From: Kofleriaceae bacterium
GTDB lineage: Bacteria; Myxococcota_A; Polyangia; Haliangiales; Haliangiaceae
Direction: 5' to 3'
Assembly: GCA_020633495.1 (NCBI GenBank)
Contig: JACKDR010000017.1
Location: 1-64,000 of the forward strand
DNA length: 64,000 nucleotides
Shown here piece by piece: positions 17,175-25,621 of this stretch. Position 1 is the stretch's first letter; each line of letters begins with the position of its first letter. The position numbers and the translations under genes are program-made. Under the pieces are notes generated by a model. It worked only from the letters and a program-made list of their open reading frames with translations, ran no database searches and was not told the DNA's origin.

Positions 17175-17716
17175 CGGCGGACGACCAGGCACTAAGGGTC
17201 TTGCGCACGCCCCCCGCAATTTCACGGCAGAGTGAGTTCATGACCGCCGGGCAGGCCGCCGCAGTTATCGAAGGACCTCGTAGGGGTGTAGCGGTCGGGG
17301 CATCGATGGCGGACTCGACATCCGGCGGGGCAGCCGGTCCTTCGTTTCGAGGCTTGACGCAGGATCTGAGCGAGGTGGCTCCACCGGGGGGGGCCAGCCC
17401 AGCGTCGGTCGTGCGCGCAATCGTCAGCGTATCGCTGGCTCCGAAGTACGACCAGATCACGAAGGCGCGCGCTGCCCTAGCTCAGAGGGCAGTGTCCCAG
17501 CAGCTCTCGCGTGGCGAGAGGTCACGGCTCCAGTATCTCGAGTGGCAAATCGACCAGATCGAAGATGCGATGGGAGGGGCGCATCTCGACCTCCTTGAGG
17601 CCTTGGCGCGAAAGCATGAGGACATCGCCAAGCAGGTGGGAGACCTGATGTCGAAACTCACGGAGCAGTCACCTACCACGTTGCAGCGACGCCCGTCGCG
17701 GCGCAGGGGACGATGA
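17159..17716 (+). CDS. Hypothetical coiled-coil protein, second gene of the HNH cassette
   Basis: The ATG at 17159 has a GGAGG about six bases upstream, inside the end of the previous gene. The 185-residue product has a flexible N-terminal half rich in Ala/Gly/Ser and a helical C-terminal half with strong coiled-coil pattern (SRLQYLEWQIDQIEDAM, then LLEALARKHEDIAKQVGDLM), ending in a basic RRRGR tail. It likely bridges partners. Its TGA overlaps the ATG of the HNH gene (ATGA), so stoichiometric production with the nuclease is expected. Confidence 0.6.
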   Translation: MATSLTADDQALRVLRTPPAISRQSEFMTAGQAAAVIEGPRRGVAVGASMADSTSGGAAGPSFRGLTQDLSEVAPPGGASPASVVRAIVSVSLAPKYDQITKARAALAQRAVSQQLSRGERSRLQYLEWQIDQIEDAMGGAHLDLLEALARKHEDIAKQVGDLMSKLTEQSPTTLQRRPSRRRGR

Positions 17717-18429
17717 CGGCGGCCTTGGTTGAGCGTTCGAGCGTGAGTGGCGGACTTGCGTACTCAGCCTATAGGGAAGACCTTAGACGCGATTTCTTCT
17801 ACGCCTGTGCCTACTGCTCCGTGACAGAACTGGAGGCTTGCGGCTTCGGCTTCCAGATCGATCACTACCATCCAAAATCTCTGGAGGGAAGTGACGAATA
17901 TGGGAACCTCTATTGGTCTTGTGAGCCGTGCAATCGGAATAAGGACAACTTCTGGCCCGCAGAAGACCAGCGTGATAGAGGGGTGTATGTTATCCGCGTC
18001 GACCGCGAAGATCCGCGCGTGCATCTCGCGCAGGATGACCGCATCGGTTGGCTGCAACACCTGACTCTCACTGGGCAGACAAATATCGAGTTGCTGTATC
18101 TGAACTCGAGCAGGTTGCGCCGGGTGCGAGAGATCCGAAAGCGCTTCGCAGAGTCCGATGAGTACGTTGTCAACGGCCTCAGACGGCTCCGAGATGTGCG
18201 TCTCGACCAGTTGCCTCGCGATCTCAAGTTGCTTGCCCTTAAGGTCGTTGCCGAACTCAGCGAGGCCGCCAAGGACGTGCCAGAATTGATGTCCGAGCTT
18301 GCACGCAAGCACGCATGCTCGGAACTGCTGGATCCGGACCCCGAGCGAGGCGCGCAGGCAAGTGCGAGGAAGACGTTCCTGCGCGAGCAAGGCGCGCTCC
18401 CGACTCGTCGCACCCGCAGGCGAAAGTAG
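17713..18429 (+). CDS. HNH endonuclease
   Basis: The 238-residue protein carries a clear HNH (McrA-like) motif: Cys32-x2-Cys35, IDHYHPKS with Asp50-His51, Asn65, and Cys70-x2-Cys73 followed by NRNK (74-77). These form the zinc-stabilised beta-beta-alpha-metal nuclease fold that cuts DNA. The C-terminal 140 residues are helical and basic. As the third gene of a tightly overlapping operon with two proteins of unknown function it is the likely effector of a defence-like module. It ends convergently 29 bases from the lipoprotein gene at 18459. Confidence 0.85.
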   Translation: MTAALVERSSVSGGLAYSAYREDLRRDFFYACAYCSVTELEACGFGFQIDHYHPKSLEGSDEYGNLYWSCEPCNRNKDNFWPAEDQRDRGVYVIRVDREDPRVHLAQDDRIGWLQHLTLTGQTNIELLYLNSSRLRRVREIRKRFAESDEYVVNGLRRLRDVRLDQLPRDLKLLALKVVAELSEAAKDVPELMSELARKHACSELLDPDPERGAQASARKTFLREQGALPTRRTRRRK

Positions 18430-18458
18430 CCACCCTGCGCGATCGTCGGGCGCCGCGC

Positions 18459-18788
18459 CTACACGTTCTCAGCGCAGTACCAGAGCGCACCCACATCGGT
18501 CTGCTGATTGGCGCCGTTGCAGAAGAACTCACTCGGACAGTCTGTGTCGGTCTCACAGGGTAGCAAGCAGACCATCCCAAGGTCATGGCTGGCCGCCGGT
18601 ACCACACATTCGTACGGCGGCGGACACGGCTCAGAACCACCATCACAGGCTTGGTAGTAGGGAGCGGTGTCGATGACCGGACGTGCAGCGTCAGGCGCCA
18701 CGTCGGGAACGATCGCCGCGTCCGCGGATGTTGCGCGGTCGCATGCGGCGACGAAGAGTGCAAACGCTGCCACTTGGAGTGTTCGCAC
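18459..18788 (-). CDS. Small Cys-rich lipoprotein
   Basis: The GTG at 18788, preceded by GAGGAAAG, gives a lipoprotein signal (TLQVAAFALFVAAC, lipidated Cys near residue 15). After an Asp/Ala linker the mature 90 residues contain eight cysteines in the pattern APYYQACDGGSEPCPPPYEC, CLLPCETDTDCPSEFFC and a final YC. The same pattern occurs in the protein at 26133, so the two are paralogues. It is probably a disulfide-stabilised surface or periplasmic protein. Function is unknown. Confidence 0.65.
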   Translation of the reverse strand: MRTLQVAAFALFVAACDRATSADAAIVPDVAPDAARPVIDTAPYYQACDGGSEPCPPPYECVVPAASHDLGMVCLLPCETDTDCPSEFFCNGANQQTDVGALWYCAENV

Positions 18789-18819
18789 TGGCTTTCCTCG
18801 AACTCGCACGATACGCAAC

Positions 18820-20079
18820 CTAGTCTCGCAGTCCGTCCTCGACGAGGCGAAGGAAAACCAGCAGGTCGTCGCTGCCCGGCAGGGTTGTTCCCTGCTCGGC
18901 GATTCCACTGCCAACGGGGGCCGCGGCGGCCAGCCAGGTCTCGGCCGAGACATGCCGTTCCGCCCGCGCCATCCGCCCCCATGCCGCGTGCTCAACGACG
19001 CCGGAGTCTGGGCCGGGCGCCTCCCCGACCTCGACGAGCGCCGGGAAGGTGGCGCTACGCGACACGCGAACGACGCGGCTCGCGCGGGTCCAGACCACGG
19101 CGCACGGCTCGGCCGTCAACTCGACCAGGCGGAGGGCGGCCGCGGTGACCGAAACCCGGAACGCACGCGCCAGGTCGCGTGCGGTGTCCAAGGAAAGGTC
19201 GGGCTGGCGCGACCACGGCGCGACCAGCGGCGCCGGCATGAGCAGCTCCGCGGCGAACGCGTTGGCGTCGGACTCGAGGGCGGGCCCCCGCGGGTCCCGC
19301 TCGCGGGTGTCGAGGTCGTCTGCGGTGCAGAGCCGCGCGAGGGCGGCGCGGTCGTGGTGGAGCCAGAGGTGGCCCAGCTCGTGGGCGATGCTGAACCGGA
19401 TCTGACCGGGGTGGGTCATGGCGTCGGACAGGCGGATCCGGGTCCGGCTCTCGCTGACGACCCGGGCGAGGGCGCCGGGCAGCGGGCCGAACACGACCTC
19501 GGCGCCACTGACCTGCGCGATAGCGTCGATGTCGAGGTCCTCGGCGCGCTCGATGCCGAGCCGGGCGATGATCGTGCTTGCGACCCGGCGTGCGTGCTCG
19601 CGGCCGGAGGGGGCGGGCACGCGGGCGAGCGGTGGGGCCGCCGTCGCGGCTCCGGCGACCGCCTCGATGTCCACGACGAGGCTGGCGAGCAGCGCGTCGC
19701 TCATGGTGTCCAGGTCGCGGTGGTGCGCCACGAGGGCAGGGTGCCGTGCACGGAGACGGTCGAGGTGTGCGAGTGCCGTCTCGCGCGGCACCTCGGCCCC
19801 GTCCGCGACCGTCGCCGGGACGGGTTGTTCGGCCCGTACGCGGTCGTAGCGGCGCCGCCAGCGCCGGCCGATCGTGGCTTCGCAGACGGCGCGCAACCCG
19901 GCGACTCGTTCGGGCGCAGGCGAAGACCGATCGGTAGCCTCCAGGGCGGTGCCGATGGCTTCGTCATACCCGGCGACAGCCTCGGTGGTGTCGGCCTCGG
20001 CCGCGATTTCCGCGCCGTACAGCTCGTCGATCAGCGCCAGCAGGGGGGCGCTGTTGCGGCGACGCTTGCGGTCAGTCAT
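18820..20079 (-). CDS. ImmA/IrrE-family metallopeptidase
   Basis: This 419-residue protein has the M78 zinc-protease motif AHELGH (His233, Glu234, His237) with the third ligand Glu269 in ALESDANAFAAELLMP. The family includes ImmA and IrrE, which cleave repressors to switch on mobile-element or stress genes. The first 150 residues form an extra helical domain containing IGRRWRRRYDR that could hold the target or DNA. The start codon overlaps the end of the sigma-like gene by eight bases, so that protein is the most likely partner or substrate. The C-terminal 100 residues are beta-rich. Confidence 0.85.
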   Translation of the reverse strand: MTDRKRRRNSAPLLALIDELYGAEIAAEADTTEAVAGYDEAIGTALEATDRSSPAPERVAGLRAVCEATIGRRWRRRYDRVRAEQPVPATVADGAEVPRETALAHLDRLRARHPALVAHHRDLDTMSDALLASLVVDIEAVAGAATAAPPLARVPAPSGREHARRVASTIIARLGIERAEDLDIDAIAQVSGAEVVFGPLPGALARVVSESRTRIRLSDAMTHPGQIRFSIAHELGHLWLHHDRAALARLCTADDLDTRERDPRGPALESDANAFAAELLMPAPLVAPWSRQPDLSLDTARDLARAFRVSVTAAALRLVELTAEPCAVVWTRASRVVRVSRSATFPALVEVGEAPGPDSGVVEHAAWGRMARAERHVSAETWLAAAAPVGSGIAEQGTTLPGSDDLLVFLRLVEDGLRD

Positions 20080-20872
20080 CGAAGCCCTCCCATTCGTCCT
20101 CGTCGTCCAGGGCGCCCAGGTCGTCTTCCAGGTAGCTCTCCGGAGAAAGTTCGTCCTCGTCCTCCCCGGCTGGATCGTCGTCGTCGGCTTCGATGGCTCG
20201 CGACGGCCTCGCTGCGGCGACGCGCATCGTCTCGACCGCGAGCTGCTTGACCAGGTCCTTTACCTCGGCCGGCACCTTGTGGCCGCGGCGCCGCAGGCGC
20301 TTCGCCACGTTCTTGTATTTCTGGAGCGTCCAACCATGCAGGCGCTCCATCTCGCGCGGGCCGCCGAGGCCTACTTGCTTGGCGTCGAACAGCAGCATCA
20401 CATCCGGGTCGGCCTTCCGATCGGCCGCCGCGATGGCATCCCGCAGCAGTTGGGCGACCTCGGCCTCGTGCAGCCGCGACGTGACCCGCTTGCGCTCATC
20501 GTCGGCGCGCAGCGAGACCTCGATCTCCGTGGAGTTGTCGCCATCCTGGTCGAGGTCGAGCGGCCGCCCGCGGCGCGCCTTGGTGACCTTGACCTGATGC
20601 GACATGCGCGACTGCACGCCGCGCCGGATGTGCCAGGCCAGGTCGATCGGACCGTCCGGGTTCCACTCGCGGATCCCGAGCATCGTGTCGACCAGCACGT
20701 CATGCACCAGCGCGCGTGCCTCGTTCACATCCTTTCGGCCCTCGATCGACTGACCACGGCCGACCTGGTGCTCGACGTATTCAGTCAGCTCGACGTAGAG
20801 GTCGTCCGTCATCGACATCAGGAAGCGACGCATCCACTCGTCGGTCGGCTCGGTCGGCTGCTTGACGGGCAC
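20072..20872 (-). CDS. Sigma-70-like (ECF-type) regulator
   Basis: The 266-residue product has an arrangement like ECF sigma factors: a region-2-like helix set (EARALVHDVLVDTML, then IDLAWHIRRGVQSRM) and a region-4-like end (ADPDVMLLFDAKQ, then EMERLHGWTLQKYKNVAKRLRR), where the last part is a helix-turn-helix with a conserved-looking W-x-L-x-K-Y. The C-terminus is highly acidic (DDDDPAGEDEDELSPESYLEDD). It may recruit RNA polymerase or act as a decoy. It is translated just upstream of an ImmA/IrrE peptidase, which suggests regulated proteolysis. The family call is moderate because region 2 is divergent. Confidence 0.55.
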   Translation of the reverse strand: MPVKQPTEPTDEWMRRFLMSMTDDLYVELTEYVEHQVGRGQSIEGRKDVNEARALVHDVLVDTMLGIREWNPDGPIDLAWHIRRGVQSRMSHQVKVTKARRGRPLDLDQDGDNSTEIEVSLRADDERKRVTSRLHEAEVAQLLRDAIAAADRKADPDVMLLFDAKQVGLGGPREMERLHGWTLQKYKNVAKRLRRRGHKVPAEVKDLVKQLAVETMRVAAARPSRAIEADDDDPAGEDEDELSPESYLEDDLGALDDEDEWEGFDD

Positions 20873-20883
20873 CTCGGATGCTC

Positions 20884-21216
20884 CTACTTCTGCTTTCCGT
20901 GTCGCGCCGCCTGCAGCGCGGACGCGGCCCAGGCGCGAGTCCGCGGGAAGTACCGTTCTGCGCCCAGTTCCGCCTCGGCCTGCAGGAACCCTGTCGCCGC
21001 GAGCCTCTGTTGTGGCAGCCGAAGCCTCGTGCTCGTGGCGCGATCCGCCTCGTCGCCGACGGCGCCGTGGTCGCTGCGGGCCCGCTCATCGGCCCTGCGC
21101 ACGACGTCGGATACCGACGCGAGACCGTGCTCGAAGACGTGGGCGGCGGCTGCACGCGTCAGTTGCTGGAACTCCGCGTCGAAGCGGTCGATTAGCTGCG
21201 CTTGAAACGCGCCCAT
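20884..21216 (-). CDS. Hypothetical helical protein (110 aa), head of sigma/ImmA operon
   Basis: I choose the ATG at 21216 (MGAFQAQLIDRF) because a diverged copy of this region at about 24.8 kb preserves the same start (VGAF). The product is helical and charged (AEFQQLTRAAAAHVFEHGL, SDVVRRADERARSDH) with no known domain. It ends 11 bases before the sigma-like gene, so the three genes probably form one transcript. No clear Shine-Dalgarno precedes it; the first bases upstream are overlapping palindromes that may be an operator. Confidence 0.5.
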   Translation of the reverse strand: MGAFQAQLIDRFDAEFQQLTRAAAAHVFEHGLASVSDVVRRADERARSDHGAVGDEADRATSTRLRLPQQRLAATGFLQAEAELGAERYFPRTRAWAASALQAARHGKQK

Positions 21217-21218
21217 CG

Positions 21219-21236
21219 AGACTAGTCTACGTAGCC
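21219..21236. promoter_or_regulatory. Overlapping palindromes upstream of the sigma/ImmA operon
   Basis: AGACTAGTCT is a perfect 10-base palindrome and runs directly into CTACGTAG, a perfect 8-base palindrome. They lie immediately before the ATG at 21216 on the minus strand. The core CTAGTCTACGT is conserved in the diverged copy near 24.88 kb, which supports a function as operator or promoter element. Confidence 0.4.
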
Positions 21237-21436
21237 GCGGATCGCGATCAACATCAGGTGCTGGCAGATCAGCGCCCACTGCCCGCGTCCCCCCCCCGTG
21301 CGGGACTACGGCCCCACGCAGACATGGTTCGGGCACACCATGTCCGCCCGCCGCGCCTGTGCTCGTCAGCGATCTCGGAGTCCGCGGTCGTGCATCCGAC
21401 CACGAGAGCACAGCGCCAGCTGGACGTCAGGGCGGG

Positions 21437-21457
21437 CTAGTCCTCGGACCGGAGGAT
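21437..21457 (+). repeat. 21-base palindromic repeat, copy 1
   Basis: CTAGTCCTCGGACCGGAGGAT differs at one position from the two other copies (21582-21602 on the minus strand and 45278-45298). With copy 2 it forms an inverted pair around 124 bases that contain no gene. Confidence 0.6.
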
Positions 21458-21581
21458 GCTGACCACACGACGACGTCGATCCATCCCCATGCGCGTCGCT
21501 GCAGGAACTCGAGTTACGGGGAGTAGCCCTTCGCCCCTACGCCTCGCGCCTGGGACGCCTCGCCGCCATGGCGGGATCACT

Positions 21582-21602
21582 ATCCTCCGGTCGGAGGACT
21601 AG
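21582..21602 (-). repeat. 21-base palindromic repeat, copy 2 (inverted)
   Basis: On the minus strand this reads CTAGTCCTCCGACCGGAGGAT, identical to the copy at 45278-45298. The inner TCCTCCG/CGGAGGA arms can form a 7-bp hairpin. The 452 bases between 21217 and 21668 hold only these repeats and the palindromes next to 21216. Confidence 0.6.
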
Positions 21603-21668
21603 GGGGAGGGCGTATGCAAAGGCTGACAACGTGAGAGATCGGCTCCCGCAGCGCCCGGTCGCGACATG

Positions 21669-23840
21669 TCACAACCCTTCCACGAGCGCAACGTATGGGT
21701 CGCAGTTGCAGACACCCGCCGGTTCCTTCAGCACCTCGCACCAACTATCGTGTTCGATCTGGACCTCATACCGGGCACCGGGTGGGAGGTTCAGCCTGCT
21801 GATGATGGGGCCATAGTTCCCCCCGGGCGCAGTGCCGGCCCAGAGCACGCGCTTCGCCGCCGGCTTTGGCGTGCTTCGACGTTGTTCCTCAATCACAGAC
21901 GCGTCGATAAGCGTCGGGGGAACAACCTCCACATCCACTTGCAGTACTCTGCTCGCGCGGCGCAGGGAAAGGAAGTCCTTCTTCGTGACCTTGAGCGACT
22001 TGATCAGCTCGGTGGTCTGTGGGGGAGAAAGCAAGTAATCCACGAGATGTCCCTCGGCATCTCCGGGATCCTTGTAGAATTCCTTGCGACGAATCCACTC
22101 TGTGAATCCCTTGCCCGCCTCGAACAGACCCCCTTCCAGGAAACCGTCGAAGAAGCGAGCCAGAATGCGGACGTCAACTACCGGGACTCCGTCAATTGGA
22201 CGACCGACGTAGAGCGCACAGCTGCTGATGACAACTGGGACGAAGCGTGTAGATGTATCGATCTGCCACCCGCTGGCGTGCGAAAACGCCTCGCGATGAG
22301 ATGTGCAGAACTCCGCCTTTCGCTTTGCCTGCGCCGCTGCAGCAGAGAGGATGGTGCGCGCGTTGTGCCGCTCCTTTGCGCTCTCGGGGAATAGCATGGC
22401 CTTACATTCCCCAATGAGCACGGTGTTCGGGAACGCACATGCGAAGTCGATCTGTTCGCTCGCTCCGTTCTCGCGCACCGTCAGGTCGGTTCCTCGGCTT
22501 CGAACGAGTGGAGCCAGAGCTGAACCCTGGATCCGAGCGTTGATCTCGCTTCGGCAGTAGCCTTCGAAGAGGTCACCGCGATCGCCGAGGTCGAACCCTG
22601 TTTCGCGTAGCCAGCTTTCGATTACTCGTGTGAGGTTTGACGTTCGAAAGACAGGAAGCAGCGGCAGCAACTTCCCTGCGATCGGGACGAGGGGTCTGCG
22701 CCACAAGTCGTCCTTGTGGTCACGGAATGTGAACAGGGCGATGACTTCGCCCGCTGCAGCGGCGTTGACGTCGATTGCGTTGGAAATCGCAGTCCGTAGC
22801 TCGGCTGGCTCAAACGTGGGGGCGAACTGCCAGAGCTTTCCCATCTTCTCGATCGCTGTGTCCTTTGGGAGGTCCTTCTCGACGAGTGCACAGAGCGACT
22901 CGAAGAACAGCCACGCTCGAAGAAGTTTGTCAACTGAAAGAGCAGGGCTGTTTGGAAGCGGCAACTTCTGGATTGGATCGAGAAACGCATCCAGCGCATG
23001 CAGGGGCATAGCGCTGCCTAGGTTCTCCGCAACCTCCTCGGTTGCGTTGCCAACCAGGATTCTACGCTTGCCTTGGCTCCTGTCGAAGCCAACGGCGACT
23101 CGGGTGCCCTTGATGACGAGGCGGAAGAGTTCGGGGTCTTCAACGCGAATTGCTCGGCCTCGCATGAGTTGCTCCCAGCGAAGGCGCTTCTCTCGGAAGT
23201 GCGAGATCTCGAAGTCGATGTCGAGATCGGGAGCACCGGGTCCAATGACCACGAGGTCCCCAACGCTTCGCACAAACCACTGATCCCAAACACACGCCTG
23301 CCAAAGAACTTCTAGGGCGTTGTAGATGCTTGCGACGTGAATGTGTTTGATGAGCGCGCGCAGGATCCTTAGCGCGTCCGGCGTCCCCGTCGAGGTGGCC
23401 GGGGTCGACGAGAGGAAGAAGCGGGCGCCGTCCACGATTGCTTGGAGCGTCTCGCTCACGCGAACGTTCTCGACCCGCATTCCCGCCATGTCGCGGCCGG
23501 AGAAGCGCGGGTCGATCATGCTATCGCCGCTGAGAATGACGCCGTCCTCGGTCGCATGGTCGCGGTCGCGGCCCATGACTACGGCCCAGTCTCGGTTGAG
23601 GGATGCTACGTAGGCCCGCTTCGCTTTGGCCTCCACGAGTGCTAGCGGTTCGATGAGCTCGAGTGCCGCGCGGCATGCCGAGAACTCCTCGTGGAACCAC
23701 AGCCCGCTTTGATGCAGGCGATCGTCGGTCTCGGTTACCCGGGTTGCAGCATGATCCTCGGTCCAACGGGCGGAATCAAACTCACGCTGCTGTGGCCCTT
23801 TGATTCTCCCGCGTTGGACTTCTTCGGCGAAGGTCTTCAT
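21669..23840 (-). CDS. Large protein with PD-(D/E)XK-like nuclease motif
   Basis: The 723-residue product (ATG 23840; a GTG at 23876 is an alternative) contains, at about residues 460-482, a restriction-like motif: QIDFACAFPNTVLIGECKA, with Asp463 and Glu478-x-Lys480. This is the usual D...ExK metal site of PD-(D/E)XK nucleases. The N-terminal 450 residues are mixed with several Trp-rich helices (NALEVLWQACVWDQWFV) and no helicase or methylase motif. The C-terminus has a small domain with GNYGPIISRLNLPPGARYEV. It follows the gene at 23890 closely, so the two form an operon and may be a two-component defence system. Confidence 0.6.
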   Translation of the reverse strand: MKTFAEEVQRGRIKGPQQREFDSARWTEDHAATRVTETDDRLHQSGLWFHEEFSACRAALELIEPLALVEAKAKRAYVASLNRDWAVVMGRDRDHATEDGVILSGDSMIDPRFSGRDMAGMRVENVRVSETLQAIVDGARFFLSSTPATSTGTPDALRILRALIKHIHVASIYNALEVLWQACVWDQWFVRSVGDLVVIGPGAPDLDIDFEISHFREKRLRWEQLMRGRAIRVEDPELFRLVIKGTRVAVGFDRSQGKRRILVGNATEEVAENLGSAMPLHALDAFLDPIQKLPLPNSPALSVDKLLRAWLFFESLCALVEKDLPKDTAIEKMGKLWQFAPTFEPAELRTAISNAIDVNAAAAGEVIALFTFRDHKDDLWRRPLVPIAGKLLPLLPVFRTSNLTRVIESWLRETGFDLGDRGDLFEGYCRSEINARIQGSALAPLVRSRGTDLTVRENGASEQIDFACAFPNTVLIGECKAMLFPESAKERHNARTILSAAAAQAKRKAEFCTSHREAFSHASGWQIDTSTRFVPVVISSCALYVGRPIDGVPVVDVRILARFFDGFLEGGLFEAGKGFTEWIRRKEFYKDPGDAEGHLVDYLLSPPQTTELIKSLKVTKKDFLSLRRASRVLQVDVEVVPPTLIDASVIEEQRRSTPKPAAKRVLWAGTAPGGNYGPIISRLNLPPGARYEVQIEHDSWCEVLKEPAGVCNCDPYVALVEGL

Positions 23841-23889
23841 CGCGCACCCGCTGGGCGTTGCCCATTCAATGGCCACCTGCTGCCGCGTT

Positions 23890-24660
23890 TCACCGGACGC
23901 GCTCCTTCGGCGACGTCGGAGGCGCATCGGAAGGCACCATACGTGGCAGAGCGAGGTCGAGGAAGTGGACCACGCTGGGGGGGAGATGAAACTGCTGGCC
24001 ATTGAGCACGGTCACCCCGTGTGCCCGATACACGTGGTCGCGAGCAAGCCCATTCGTGCGCAACAGAGTGGTGATTCTAGTCGCGACACCCTCTCCGAAG
24101 GCGGCCCCTGCTGCACTGCGAAATACGTCTTGCTGAGGGCCGGCCATCGATAGTGTGACCGTGACGCCCGCGTCGGCGTTGGATTGCTCCGCGCCAAGGT
24201 CGGCGATCTGACGGAGCACGTCCAAATCGTCGGAAGTCACCTCGCTGAACACATGGACGATGCCGCGGGCAATCCATGCGGGGCACTGATCGCGCAGGTA
24301 GTAGCGGCCGATGATCGCGATAGCCTCCATCGGCCGAGGTCCCACCGCATCGAGTGCGGCATAGAGCAAGTGTCGAAGGGCGGCGAGAACCTGCTCTCCG
24401 TCTTCCGCGACTTGACGATTCAGCTCCCGGACGAACGCCTCGGGATCCTCGCTGCCTTCGACCATGAGTTTGAAGAGCCGTTGAGCGCGGATATTGTCGC
24501 GTCCCATGACGCGGCCAATCGCAAGGCTCGCCAACGCTGGAACGGCGGAAAGGGCCGCGAGCATGGGCCCTGCGCCCGAAGCGAGGGTGACGCCGACGCC
24601 TACGGCTGCGGATACGCCTTCCTTCGTGCGACCTTCTCGCCGGTCGTCGTCCGCCGCCAT
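23890..24660 (-). CDS. Hypothetical protein with hydrophobic N-terminal segment, partner of nuclease
   Basis: The 256-residue protein starts with a charged segment (MAADDDRREGRTKEG), followed by a long small-residue hydrophobic stretch (VSAAVGVGVTLASGAGPMLAALSAVPALASL, residues about 16-48) that could insert in a membrane. The remainder is helical and ends in a region with FHLPPSVVHFLDLALPRMV. A membrane-inserting protein coupled to a nuclease gene is a common arrangement in abortive-infection modules, but I recognise no family here. The start has a weak ribosome site. Confidence 0.55.
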   Translation of the reverse strand: MAADDDRREGRTKEGVSAAVGVGVTLASGAGPMLAALSAVPALASLAIGRVMGRDNIRAQRLFKLMVEGSEDPEAFVRELNRQVAEDGEQVLAALRHLLYAALDAVGPRPMEAIAIIGRYYLRDQCPAWIARGIVHVFSEVTSDDLDVLRQIADLGAEQSNADAGVTVTLSMAGPQQDVFRSAAGAAFGEGVATRITTLLRTNGLARDHVYRAHGVTVLNGQQFHLPPSVVHFLDLALPRMVPSDAPPTSPKERVR

Positions 24661-24699
24661 CTCGGAGCAGTGTATCAGAGGCTGCCTGAAACCGATGCA

Positions 24700-24960
24700 G
24701 GGGCAGGGGCCTGAGACGTGCGCGACAGACGTTGGCCGCGGTCACCCTGGAGGTGTGACGCCAGTGCGCCGCGCGCAGCACTGGGGGACAGCGGCACCGA
24801 CCGAGACAGCGGTCGAAGACGTCGGCGGTGGCGAAGCGGTGGATCGGTTGGCTCAGTTGCGGCTGAACGCGCCCACCGCGGCTAGTCTACGTGGCCGGGT
24901 ACGCCGATCAACACGACCCGCAGGCAGATCTCGGCCTGCTGCTGGCTGCCGGTGCCGGAG
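24700..24960 (-). pseudogene. Degenerate duplicate of the 20884-21216 gene start and its upstream region
   Basis: Bases around 24800-24960 align with 21135-21300: shared blocks include GAAGACGT, AACGCGCCCA, GCTAGTCTACGT and GATCAACA. On the minus strand the copy begins GTG-GGC-GCG-TTC (VGAF) like the intact gene (MGAF) but hits a stop after seven codons and is frameshifted after that. The remaining sequence from 24661 to 25072 contains no supportable gene. Confidence 0.5.
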
Positions 24961-25072
24961 GGGGCGCAGGCTGCGCCGGCAACCCTCGCGGAATACGGGC
25001 GCGCGCTACGCCCGAGGCAGGCCCACGGCAACGCAGAGACACGCCTTCGCTTGAAAGGACGTGTGGGCGCGG

Positions 25073-25621
25073 CTACTCGCACAACACCGGTAGCAAGTGC
25101 TCGGCCATGCCGCGTGCCTCGGCCTCGCACCCATCGAGGTACTTCAGTGGGTCCACCGTTCCATCAAGACCGCCGTCCTGGGGCGGCACACACGGAAAGT
25201 CCGTGCACAGCTCGAAGTGTAGGTGAACGACACCACCCGAGGCGGGGGTGAGTCCAACCGTGCCGATTCGCTCTCCCCTGTGGACGTCCTCGCCCGCCTC
25301 TACAGCCATTTCCTCCAGGTGCATGTACACGCTCAGATACCAACCCTGATGACGCACGATGACGGTGCCGCCGACCACCGGGTCGATCACGGCGATGGCG
25401 ACGCGCCCATCGGCCACCGCGCGAACGACGCCGTCCTTCGCCTTGAAGTCCACGCCCCGGTGACGATGCGCGCGGACCGCCAAGAAGCCGTCCGCATTGC
25501 GACGAACTCCCCCATACCCCCCGTACTTCGAGAGCACCAGGGACCTTGGCCCGCAGGCCGCCAGGAGTGACAGCAGGAGCAGCCACGGGCAGAGGTTCGC
25601 CCGTCGGTCACGTCCCCGCAT
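25073..25621 (-). CDS. M23-type peptidase lipoprotein
   Basis: The 182-residue protein has a lipoprotein signal (LCPWLLLLSLLAAC, Cys23). The mature domain is a compact LytM/M23 fold: HRHRGVDFKAKDG (HxxxD), a VYMHLEEM strand and VHLHFELC (HxH). The zinc ligands are therefore complete and it could be an active periplasmic endopeptidase. The other M23 protein of the island (8444-9481) is a different, fused type. The start overlaps the end of the upstream lipoprotein gene by 14 bases, indicating an operon. Confidence 0.8.
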   Translation of the reverse strand: MRGRDRRANLCPWLLLLSLLAACGPRSLVLSKYGGYGGVRRNADGFLAVRAHRHRGVDFKAKDGVVRAVADGRVAIAVIDPVVGGTVIVRHQGWYLSVYMHLEEMAVEAGEDVHRGERIGTVGLTPASGGVVHLHFELCTDFPCVPPQDGGLDGTVDPLKYLDGCEAEARGMAEHLLPVLCE

